NCBI GenBank assembly: GCA_903898335.1
Contig: CAIUEV010000096.1
Span: forward strand, 1 to 8,162
DNA length: 8,162 nt
Direction: 5' to 3'
From: an uncultured bacterium
GTDB lineage: Bacteria; Patescibacteriota; Minisyncoccia; CAIUEV01
Position numbers and translations under genes: made by a program
Shown here: piece after piece, positions 1 through 5,913 of the stretch
Layout: each line of letters starts with the position of its first letter
How positions within the stretch are numbered: the first letter of the stretch is position 1
Notes under the pieces: model-generated
What the model saw: the letters and a program-made list of their open reading frames with translations, nothing else
What the model was told of the DNA's origin: nothing
Databases searched by the model: none

Positions 1-56
1 AGTATCAGAAAAGGAAACTGTCAAGCGAAAAAACGATTTCTTAAGTAAGTTTATTA

Positions 57-800
57 TTAAAACATAACCCCTTGTCCGCAGGACCAGAAAGGTTTTTCAG
101 CCTTGATTAGAGTCTTGATGCCACCCTGACCGTCAACCCAGTATCTCTCGGCGTAAAATCCGGCCGGGAAAGCTATTGTTGAATATATCCAATCAACAGT
201 GAATCCGTTATCGTTTTTTTCAGCTCGGCTGATCGGTTTTTCTTTGGGTAAATCGAAATTTTCTCCGGTAGCCGCTGACTTGCAGCCGACTTCGGAATAG
301 TCACTCTCAGTCCAAATCGTGGTACGAGCTCTGTCATAGCTGCTTTTTCCGGCTTTACTCATCAAGAAATCAATATAATTGAGAGCATCTTTTTCTGTCT
401 CGATACTGAAAAGGTCTTTCCGATTATCATCGTTAACGATAAAAAATCCTTTATTGGTCTCAGCAACCGCTTCGTAGACGGCATCTCCGCCGACTAGCAT
501 CTTCGGTACCATAGTGATTTTAACTTTTTTATCTTTAATTTTTAGTGGGATATCGAGTGTTTTATTTCCAAGTCCGATCTTTTCCGCCTCTTCTGCCGGC
601 AAAAGTTCCGGCTGAGAACTGACGAAATCATTTAAACTCTTTATTTCGGATGAATTTTTGGTACTGTTTGTCGCCGGTTGTTTGAAATAAACAAAATAAG
701 TGGCAGCGCCTAAAAACAGTATGATTAAGCCCATCAAAATCAAAATCAAGCTGACACTTTTTTTGGGTATCAAGGTTTCTTGATCGTTTTCGCTGTTCAT
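57..800 (-). CDS. Hypothetical single-pass membrane-anchored protein
   Basis: This 247-residue protein belongs to no family I recognise. A short polar N-terminus (1-14, ending in PKK) precedes one strongly hydrophobic segment at about residues 16-38, and the rest is soluble. The charge pattern (KK before the segment) is ambiguous, but an uncleaved signal anchor with the C-terminal 200 residues outside the membrane is the simplest reading. A polar Thr/Asn/Ser-rich linker (about 42-55) leads to a mixed alpha/beta-looking domain. The domain has only two cysteines, C173 and C241, which could form a disulfide if exported, and its C-terminal part is rich in aromatics (Trp163, 204, 221, 239). The start is the ATG at 798-800; no Shine-Dalgarno sequence is visible. 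It lies 36 bases behind secG on the same strand, so co-transcription is likely. The reading frame is surely real; the function is unknown. Confidence 0.85.
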   Translation of the reverse strand: MNSENDQETLIPKKSVSLILILMGLIILFLGAATYFVYFKQPATNSTKNSSEIKSLNDFVSSQPELLPAEEAEKIGLGNKTLDIPLKIKDKKVKITMVPKMLVGGDAVYEAVAETNKGFFIVNDDNRKDLFSIETEKDALNYIDFLMSKAGKSSYDRARTTIWTESDYSEVGCKSAATGENFDLPKEKPISRAEKNDNGFTVDWIYSTIAFPAGFYAERYWVDGQGGIKTLIKAEKPFWSCGQGVMF

Positions 801-836
801 TTTTAATTTTTATTTTTAAGTTTTGAAAAATTTATT

Positions 837-1058
837 TTACAGAAAGCTAAGGATTGAACTCCCGACAAAAAATAAAGCCAAAACAATCGTTGAGTATAGA
901 AGCCCTTTCTCCATGCCTCTTTTGGTGTAAAATGAGCCGCCAACCCCATCTCCGCCCAAGATGCCGCTGGCACCCCCTTCTCGGTTCTGTAATAATATTG
1001 TTACGATAAGTAAAACGGAAGAGATAATCTGGATTATCGGCAGTACTTTTTCCAACAT
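837..1058 (-). CDS. secG: Preprotein translocase subunit SecG
   Basis: SecG is the small accessory subunit of the SecYEG channel in the cytoplasmic membrane and assists SecA-driven protein export. The 73-residue product has the family layout: transmembrane helix at about 5-23, a cytoplasmic loop opening with LLQNREGGASG and continuing with GGDGVGGSFYTKRGMEK, then a second helix at about 51-71. The loop pattern LLQ-x-x-x-G-G and the Gly-rich stretch leading to F-x-x-x-R-G are typical of the family, and the length is normal to slightly short. The start is ATG at 1056-1058, preceded only by an A-rich stretch and no Shine-Dalgarno sequence. A perfect TATAAT hexamer sits ten bases upstream on the same strand, which would give a transcript with almost no leader. 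It is the first gene of a probable two-gene minus-strand unit. Confidence 0.93.
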   Translation of the reverse strand: MLEKVLPIIQIISSVLLIVTILLQNREGGASGILGGDGVGGSFYTKRGMEKGLLYSTIVLALFFVGSSILSFL

Positions 1059-1067
1059 CTTTTTCGA

Positions 1068-1073
1068 ATTATA
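1068..1073 (-). promoter_or_regulatory. Candidate -10 element for secG
   Basis: Read on the minus strand this is a perfect TATAAT. Its downstream edge lies nine bases before the secG ATG, so transcription would start within a few bases of the start codon. No good -35 hexamer is seen 16-18 bases upstream and there is no extended -10 TG. In such AT-rich sequence a chance match is possible. Confidence 0.35.
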
Positions 1074-1114
1074 AAATTAGCTTTAGTTCGTCCGTAATCA
1101 TACAATCTAAATTT

Positions 1115-1131
1115 GAAAATTCAAAATTTTC
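1115..1131. repeat. Short AT-rich perfect inverted repeat in divergent spacer
   Basis: Arms GAAAATT and AATTTTC (7 bp, perfect) flank a 3-base CAA spacer. The repeat lies in the 144-base spacer between divergent secG and the AI-2E permease gene. Short A/T inverted repeats like this are common in AT-rich spacers, so no specific regulator is implied. Its presence suggests this stretch is non-coding and that the permease starts downstream of it. Confidence 0.5.
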
Positions 1132-1202
1132 TCTTTTTGGTTAAACAGAAAATAGATGTTAAATTAACCAAAGATAGGTTTTTGAAAAATAAAGACTATA
1201 AA

Positions 1203-2270
1203 ATGAAAACAAAAGAATCGGGATTTTATTTTTTAATCGGCATTCTATTGCTTTTTGGGGTGGCCGTTTACCGGATGTTCGCTCCTTTCATAATTGCGCT
1301 GGTAACCGCTTTTGTTCTGTGGCAATTACTTGAGCCGATGTTTGAAAGAACCGTTAGTGTGGTTAGAAACAGAAGGCTGGCTTCTCTAATGTCCTGTTTG
1401 GTCATAGTGGCTTTAGTGATTGTTCCTTTGGCTTTTGTCGGAACTATAGCTACGAAAGAGGCGATTAATCTTTATCAGAATTCTGATTATGAGGCGGGAT
1501 CAGTTCTGGATTTTGAAAAGAAAATAATAGATTTTGTGGCTCGGAACTTTGTGATTAATGGCTTGACTGACGGTCAAAGTATCGATTCTATAGGCTCTGA
1601 ACTGAATTTGGGGGAAATAGCCAAAAAAGGTCTTGAAATAGGCATGAATCTCCTCAAATTTGGTTACGAACAGACTACTCAGATTCTGTTCATGACATTT
1701 ATAATGCTTTTTGTGCTTTACTATCTCTTCTTGGAGGGGAATAATTTTGTCGCCTATATTTTTCGATTGTCGCCGCTTAACGATAGGGAGGAAAACATGC
1801 TTTGGAGTAAAATGCTGTCTATGACCAAAGCAACGATCAAGGGAACATTGTTCATCGGCTTGATCCAAGGTGTTATGGGCGGGATCTCTTTCTGGACGTT
1901 GGGTGTCGGCGCTCCGTTTTTATTGGGTGTTATCATGGCAATTTTTTCCGCCCTGCCCTTAATTGGCCCGATAGCCGTCTGGTTGCCGGTAGTCATATGG
2001 TTATTGGTTGGGGGGGAGACGGTAAAGGCTCTGATTCTTCTTTTTATCGGAAGTCTCGTTATAGGCTCTGTTGACAATTTATTGAGGCCAAAGTTGGTCG
2101 GCAAGGAAACGGCCTTGCATCCGATTTGGGTTTTGATTGGTACTTTAGGGGGTATAATGCAATTCGGAATAATGGGATTTGTTATCGGGCCGGTTATTAT
2201 GACAATCTTTATTGCCCTTTTGGAAATGTTTGAGAAAAAAATAAAAAACAAAAGACTTAATCCAAGTTAA
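1203..2270 (+). CDS. AI-2E family transporter (TqsA/PerM-like permease)
   Basis: This polytopic inner-membrane protein of the AI-2E (formerly UPF0118) family is 355 residues from the chosen start. Known members include the E. coli autoinducer-2 exporter TqsA, and others act as Na+/H+ antiporters, so the substrate cannot be read from sequence. Hydrophobic segments lie at about 8-25, 26-46, 61-83, 158-178, 215-235, 238-268, 275-290 and 305-340, with the usual soluble stretch between the third and fourth (about 84-157). The family signature is clear near the C-terminus: DNLLRPKLVG (291-300), then HP-x-W-V-L-I-G-T-L-G-G and G-F-V-I-G-P-V. The frame stays open upstream to a TTG at 1113, but those 30 codons are AT-rich spacer with an inverted repeat and encode a charged, non-family stretch, so ATG 1203 is preferred. 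No Shine-Dalgarno is visible. The stop lies 9 bases before the pyruvate kinase start, suggesting one transcript. Confidence 0.9.
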   Translation: MKTKESGFYFLIGILLLFGVAVYRMFAPFIIALVTAFVLWQLLEPMFERTVSVVRNRRLASLMSCLVIVALVIVPLAFVGTIATKEAINLYQNSDYEAGSVLDFEKKIIDFVARNFVINGLTDGQSIDSIGSELNLGEIAKKGLEIGMNLLKFGYEQTTQILFMTFIMLFVLYYLFLEGNNFVAYIFRLSPLNDREENMLWSKMLSMTKATIKGTLFIGLIQGVMGGISFWTLGVGAPFLLGVIMAIFSALPLIGPIAVWLPVVIWLLVGGETVKALILLFIGSLVIGSVDNLLRPKLVGKETALHPIWVLIGTLGGIMQFGIMGFVIGPVIMTIFIALLEMFEKKIKNKRLNPS

Positions 2271-2279
2271 AAAAAGTTT

Positions 2280-3728
2280 ATGGCTAAAAGAAAGGATGAT
2301 CTTACAAAAATAGTTTGTACTATAGGACCCGCTTCTGAAAAAAAAGCGGCTTTAGAGAGTTTGATCAGAGCGGGAATGGACGTAGCGCGTCTGAATTTTT
2401 CTCACGGTTCTCACGACTGGCACCTGGAAACAATTGTTAATTTAAGGCGTTGTGCCTATAAACTAAAGAAAAACTTGGCAATTTTAGCGGACATTCAGGG
2501 GCCAAGAATCAGAATTTCCGACTTGGAACTGGAGGGAAAAAAATTTGCTGAAATGGAGCTGAAAAAAGGGGAGAGAATTTTATTAAAAAATAAAAAGATA
2601 TTCAAACAGCTACCCGGCTATTTGGACAAACATATCCGTTTAGATTCTCAAGTAGCTCTTATTGACAAACTCAAGCAAGGCGATAGAGTCTATTTGGATA
2701 ACGGCATGATCGAGCTGGTGGCCAAACATCGACGAACAGAATTCGGTTTCGAAATGGAAGTGATGAACAATGGCAAAATAAAGACTCGCAAAGGTATAAA
2801 TTTTCCCACCCTAGCTAAATATATTCCTTCATTTACCGCTAAGGATCAAAAAGATTTGGTTTTTAATCTGAAGCAGGGGGTGGATTTTGTTGCGCTTTCT
2901 TTTGTCAAAGACGCCAAGGATATTACCGATTTGCGTCGCAGAATGGAACGAGTCCTCGGTAAGAAAACCGGTTTGCCCCTAATTATCGCTAAGATCGAGA
3001 CGGTAACAGCCCTTCAGAACTTGCGTGAAATTTTAGAGGTAACCGATGGAGTCATGGTGGCGAGGGGAGATATGGGAGTTGAAGCGCCACCGGAAAAAGT
3101 GCCAATTTATCAAAAAATAATTATCCGACATTGTATCAAAAAGGGAATCCCGGTTATTGTAGCGACCAATATGCTTGAGTCAATGACGGATTTTCCTCGT
3201 CCGACTCGAGCGGAGCTGACCGATGTTGCCAATGCTGTTATTGATCGTTCTGACGCTGTAATGCTTTCCGGGGAGACGGCTAGCGGGAAATATCCGTTGC
3301 GTTCGGTTCAGATGATGAGTAAAATCGTCAGGATTACCGAGAAATCACCCTTTGACGATCTGAATAGGATTCCGGAGTTGGATAAAAAAAGAAAAAAACC
3401 GGCGAGTGATTTTGTGGAAATGGCCGCTCAAAGTATTTATAACGTTTCGGTCAATTCTGATCCCAAGGCGATAGTAATGAAGAATGTCCCGCCCAGTCTG
3501 ATCAAGTCAGTCTCTAATTTGAGACCGGGAATGCCGATCTGGTGTTTTATGGGCAGTCACAATTCTTGGAGTCGGAAGTTGGTTCTTTGGCGAGGAGTTA
3601 AACCGTTTTTTTCAGAGACCAGCCTGGATTTGAATGTTAAAAAACTAAATAATTTTCTTTTGATTGAGGGTAAAGAAGAAAAGGGAAAATGGAAATTTAC
3701 CTTTAAGATAAAGCATAAAACGCTTTAG
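2280..3728 (+). CDS. pyk: Pyruvate kinase
   Basis: Pyruvate kinase transfers phosphate from phosphoenolpyruvate to ADP, giving pyruvate and ATP in the last step of glycolysis. The 482 residues are of family length. Visible landmarks are TKIVCTIGPAS (9-19), MDVARLNFSHG with R37, N39 and S41 (33-43), the B-domain from about 80 to 176, catalytic K238 with metal ligand E240 in AKIE, MVARGDMGVE with metal ligand D264 (259-268), T296 in ATNMLESM (295-302), and a C-terminal domain from about 375 with AIVMKNVPPSLIKSVSNLRP. The cation site reads DIQGPRIRI (71-79), the pattern of K+-independent enzymes but with Arg at the position usually Lys or Glu. The C-terminal end is divergent and basic. The start is ATG 2280 with no Shine-Dalgarno sequence, directly behind the permease gene. 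Stop is TAG. Confidence 0.96.
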   Translation: MAKRKDDLTKIVCTIGPASEKKAALESLIRAGMDVARLNFSHGSHDWHLETIVNLRRCAYKLKKNLAILADIQGPRIRISDLELEGKKFAEMELKKGERILLKNKKIFKQLPGYLDKHIRLDSQVALIDKLKQGDRVYLDNGMIELVAKHRRTEFGFEMEVMNNGKIKTRKGINFPTLAKYIPSFTAKDQKDLVFNLKQGVDFVALSFVKDAKDITDLRRRMERVLGKKTGLPLIIAKIETVTALQNLREILEVTDGVMVARGDMGVEAPPEKVPIYQKIIIRHCIKKGIPVIVATNMLESMTDFPRPTRAELTDVANAVIDRSDAVMLSGETASGKYPLRSVQMMSKIVRITEKSPFDDLNRIPELDKKRKKPASDFVEMAAQSIYNVSVNSDPKAIVMKNVPPSLIKSVSNLRPGMPIWCFMGSHNSWSRKLVLWRGVKPFFSETSLDLNVKKLNNFLLIEGKEEKGKWKFTFKIKHKTL

Positions 3729-3801
3729 ATATTATTTTCTATACTTTTTTTAATCTGGATTTAAGTTTTTTTTAAGGGTCATGTGCAAGACTGCTGGCGT
3801 T

Positions 3802-3835
3802 AGACGTTCGATTCTTAGCTTCCTACCGAACGTCT
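3802..3835. other. 9-bp hairpin in the pyk-comM gap
   Basis: Perfect arms AGACGTTCG (3802-3810) and CGAACGTCT (3827-3835) enclose a 16-base loop, with a further GCG/CGC match (3797-3799 and 3841-3843) across an internal loop. It is the most GC-rich structure in the 134-base gap between pyk and comM, ending 27 bases before the comM ATG. No U-run follows it on the plus strand, so it is not a standard Rho-independent terminator; a T8 run lies upstream of it (3767-3774) without a convincing stem of its own. It could be a comM leader structure, a protein-binding palindrome or a processing site. The rest of the gap is AT-rich with nothing else I can identify. Confidence 0.45.
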
Positions 3836-3862
3836 TCCTTCGCTAATTACTTATTTAATTTG

Positions 3863-5401
3863 ATGAAAAGCACGAGTAGGATAAAATCTTGCGCCATCAT
3901 CGGTCTTGATTCGGTTGTCGTTGAAGTGGAAACAGATTTTTTTGCCGGCAGTCACAAATTTAATATTGTCGGTTTACCCGATACGGCAATTAAAGAGTCT
4001 CATCAAAGGGTCAGCTCGGCGCTCAAAAATTCCGGGGCGATTCCACCTCACAAATTGGGGGTGGTGGTGATAAACCTGGCACCGGCCGATCTGCGTAAAG
4101 AGGGGGTCGTCTACGATTTACCTATTGCTATAGGGCTTTTGGCGGCCAGTCATCAAGTGCCGCCCGAGAACCCGATTTTTTTAGACAGTCTTTTTGTGGG
4201 AGAATTGGCTTTAAGCGGGAAGCTAAGGGGGATTAACGGAATTTTGCCGGTGGTTATCTCGGCTAAAAAACAGGGTTTTAAAAATATTTTTTTGCCCTGG
4301 GAGAATGCCAAAGAGACTTCTTTAATCGATGGAATTAATATTTTTGCCGTCAAAGATCTGGCTGAGGTAATCGCTTTTCTGAGAGGTGAATTGGTAATGA
4401 GGCCGATGGGGAAGGAGGAGTTTAATGGAGTTCGGTCTGTTTCCGGTTTTGATATGCGGGATGTCAGGGGTCAAGAGCATGTCAAGAGGGCGATGGAGAT
4501 TGTGGCGGCCGGCGGTCATAATGTTTGTCTGATTGGTCCTCCCGGCTCCGGTAAGACTTTGCTGGCCAGAACTTTCCCCGGAATTCTCCCCGATATGACG
4601 ATGGAAGAATGTTTGGAGACGACTAAAATTTGGAGTGTGGCCGGCAAGATTGATCGGAAAGCACCCTTGATCAGAGAAAGACCCTTTAGATCACCGCATC
4701 ACACCTCATCGAACGCGGCTCTGATAGGCGGCGGAAGCAATCCGAGACCGGGAGAAATCAGTTTGGCGCATCGAGGAGTGCTTTTTTTGGATGAATTTTT
4801 AGAATTTCCGGCTAAAACTCTGGATTGTTTGAGACAACCTTTGGAGGATGGAATCGTGACGATTTCAAGGGCGGCCGGTACGGTCACTTTTCCGGCTCGT
4901 TTTATTTTAGTGGCTGCCATGAACCCATGTCCTTGCGGCTTTGCGACTGACCCTGAAAAAGAGTGCACTTGCTCTCCTCGTTCGATTATTCAATATCAGA
5001 AAAAACTTTCCGGTCCGGTTAGCGACCGAATAGATTTGTTTGTTAACGTGCCCAGAGTCGATCACCGGAAACTTGCCATTGAAGAGGAGGCGGAAAATTC
5101 TTTTTCGGTCAGGGAGAGAGTGCAAAAGGCCAGAGAAATACAGCTAAATCGTTTTAGCGCGGAACCGGTTTTTTGTAATGCGGAAATGGGTAATGCTCTC
5201 ATTAAAAAATATTGTCGCATCGATAACCAAAGCAAAGATTTATTGATGCGAGCGGTTAAAAAATTCAATCTTTCCGCTCGCAGTTATTTTCGACTTTTTA
5301 AAATTGCGCGAACGATTGCCGATCTCGAAGCGGAGCAAAGTATCAAAGTCAATCATTTGGCGGAGGCCGTGCAGTATCGTTTACCTAATTCAATTTTTTA
5401 A
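3863..5401 (+). CDS. comM: ComM/YifB family Mg-chelatase-like AAA+ ATPase
   Basis: ComM is a hexameric AAA+ helicase that drives branch migration when incoming single-stranded DNA is integrated during natural transformation; many members are annotated YifB or Mg chelatase-like. The 512 residues fit the family. The N-terminal Lon-protease-like (ChlI) domain covers about 5-175, with HKFNIVGLPD and PADLRKEG. The AAA+ core follows, with Walker A GPPGSGKT (225-232), RPFRSPHHT (273-281), Walker B VLFLDEF (306-312), sensor Asn in AAMNPCPCG and SDRIDLF with R389. Cysteines 356, 358, 368 and 370 probably bind zinc, as seen in ComM proteins. The C-terminal Mg_chelatase_C domain spans about 420-507. ATG 3863 is preferred over the in-frame TTG immediately before it; no Shine-Dalgarno sequence is seen. 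It heads the comM-yraN-recG run. Confidence 0.95.
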   Translation: MKSTSRIKSCAIIGLDSVVVEVETDFFAGSHKFNIVGLPDTAIKESHQRVSSALKNSGAIPPHKLGVVVINLAPADLRKEGVVYDLPIAIGLLAASHQVPPENPIFLDSLFVGELALSGKLRGINGILPVVISAKKQGFKNIFLPWENAKETSLIDGINIFAVKDLAEVIAFLRGELVMRPMGKEEFNGVRSVSGFDMRDVRGQEHVKRAMEIVAAGGHNVCLIGPPGSGKTLLARTFPGILPDMTMEECLETTKIWSVAGKIDRKAPLIRERPFRSPHHTSSNAALIGGGSNPRPGEISLAHRGVLFLDEFLEFPAKTLDCLRQPLEDGIVTISRAAGTVTFPARFILVAAMNPCPCGFATDPEKECTCSPRSIIQYQKKLSGPVSDRIDLFVNVPRVDHRKLAIEEEAENSFSVRERVQKAREIQLNRFSAEPVFCNAEMGNALIKKYCRIDNQSKDLLMRAVKKFNLSARSYFRLFKIARTIADLEAEQSIKVNHLAEAVQYRLPNSIF

Positions 5402-5424
5402 TTTTTTATTTTTAATTTTAGACA

Positions 5425-5847
5425 ATGCTTAACACAAGAGTCCGAGGTGATGTCGGAGAGCAGTGCGCAGAAAAATATTTAGTTCAAAAAGGTTTTAAGA
5501 TCATTGGACGTAAATATCAAACTTATGTAGGTGAAGTCGATTTGATCGCTGTCGATGAAAGAGGAGATTTGGTTTTTGTGGAAGTGCGCAGCAAGTGGGT
5601 GGATCGGCGTTTTGAAGCTGAAAAAGATGATTTTATAACGCCTGAGGAGTCGGTGAGTTTTCCTAAAATTCGTAAGGTGGAGAAAACGGCGGAACATTTC
5701 TTAAAAAATATGGAATCAATTTGGAGCAAGGAGGTAAAAGCCGGCGAAATAGATGATTTTCCCGATTGGAGAATTGATTTGGTCAGCATTGTTTTTATTC
5801 GCTCCGAACGTAAGGCGTTGATAAAACATTATGAGTATATTTATTAA
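5425..5847 (+). CDS. yraN: YraN/UPF0102 family nuclease-like protein
   Basis: UPF0102 proteins have a restriction-endonuclease-like fold and are predicted nucleases; their role is not firmly settled. The 140 residues are a little longer than the usual 115-125. The opening GDVGEQCAEKYLVQKGFKI (8-26) matches the family G-x-x-G-E-x-x-A-x-x-x-L-x-x-x-G-F/Y pattern. The probable metal-binding core is GEVDLIAVD (E37, D39), followed by LVFVEVRSK (E53, R55, K57). FPKIRKVEKTAEHFL (79-93) matches the usual K-x-x-K/R-x-x-x-A-x-x-x-L helix, and WRIDLVSI (115-122) is the final strand. The excess length is mainly an acidic insert at about 96-113. It lies 23 AT-rich bases after comM; yraN and comM are neighbours in a number of bacteria, which supports the assignment. 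Start ATG 5425, no Shine-Dalgarno sequence. Confidence 0.88.
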   Translation: MLNTRVRGDVGEQCAEKYLVQKGFKIIGRKYQTYVGEVDLIAVDERGDLVFVEVRSKWVDRRFEAEKDDFITPEESVSFPKIRKVEKTAEHFLKNMESIWSKEVKAGEIDDFPDWRIDLVSIVFIRSERKALIKHYEYIY

Positions 5848-5872
5848 GATATAGAGCGTTTTTTAAAATTTA

Positions 5873-5903
5873 TTGATAAAATATAAGCAAATATCATTAT
5901 TAT
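5873..5903 (+). promoter_or_regulatory. Candidate promoter for recG
   Basis: In the 66-base gap after yraN, TTGATA (5873-5878, five of six to TTGACA) precedes two overlapping -10-like hexamers: CATTAT at 5895-5900 (16-base spacer, four of six matches) and TATTAT at 5898-5903 (19-base spacer, five of six). Either would start transcription very close to the recG ATG at 5914. The gap is almost pure A/T, so chance matches are expected. recG may also be read through from comM-yraN. Confidence 0.3.
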
Positions 5904-5913
5904 AAATAGAACG

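Noticed and set aside
19..24. A perfect TTGACA on the minus strand that could be a -35 box.
   Set aside because: The matching -10 position at standard spacing falls at and beyond the left edge, so it cannot be assessed.
1..67. A short open frame from the left edge on the plus strand, Lys-rich and ending in TAA at 65-67, overlapping the end of the minus-strand gene by 11 bases; possibly the tail of a convergent gene.
   Set aside because: Only 21 codons are visible, the other two plus-strand frames also remain open to about base 45, and nothing recognisable is encoded. Bases 1-56 otherwise show no terminator or other feature.
1754..2251. A 165-codon minus-strand open frame inside the permease gene.
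   Set aside because: It lies opposite a clear family protein and its translation shows no coherent domain; it is a shadow of the coding strand.
3740..3774. TATACT followed by T7 and T8 runs after pyk, considered as a comM promoter or a pyk terminator.
   Set aside because: There is no -35 partner at proper spacing, and no stable stem directly precedes either T run (only a 4-bp TTAA match).
3807..3814. TTCGATTC in the hairpin before comM resembles a tRNA T-loop, suggesting a tRNA remnant or attachment site.
   Set aside because: The flanking bases do not form a T stem, no acceptor or anticodon arm is present, and the bases are better explained by the 9-bp inverted repeat.
4699..5268. Three overlapping minus-strand open frames inside comM.
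   Set aside because: They are antisense to conserved Walker B, cysteine and C-terminal regions of ComM, and are best explained as shadows.
5402..5424. A/T runs between comM and yraN that resemble those between secG and the hypothetical gene (801-836), considered as a dispersed repeat.
   Set aside because: The likeness is only low-complexity T/A runs, too simple to call a repeat family from two copies.
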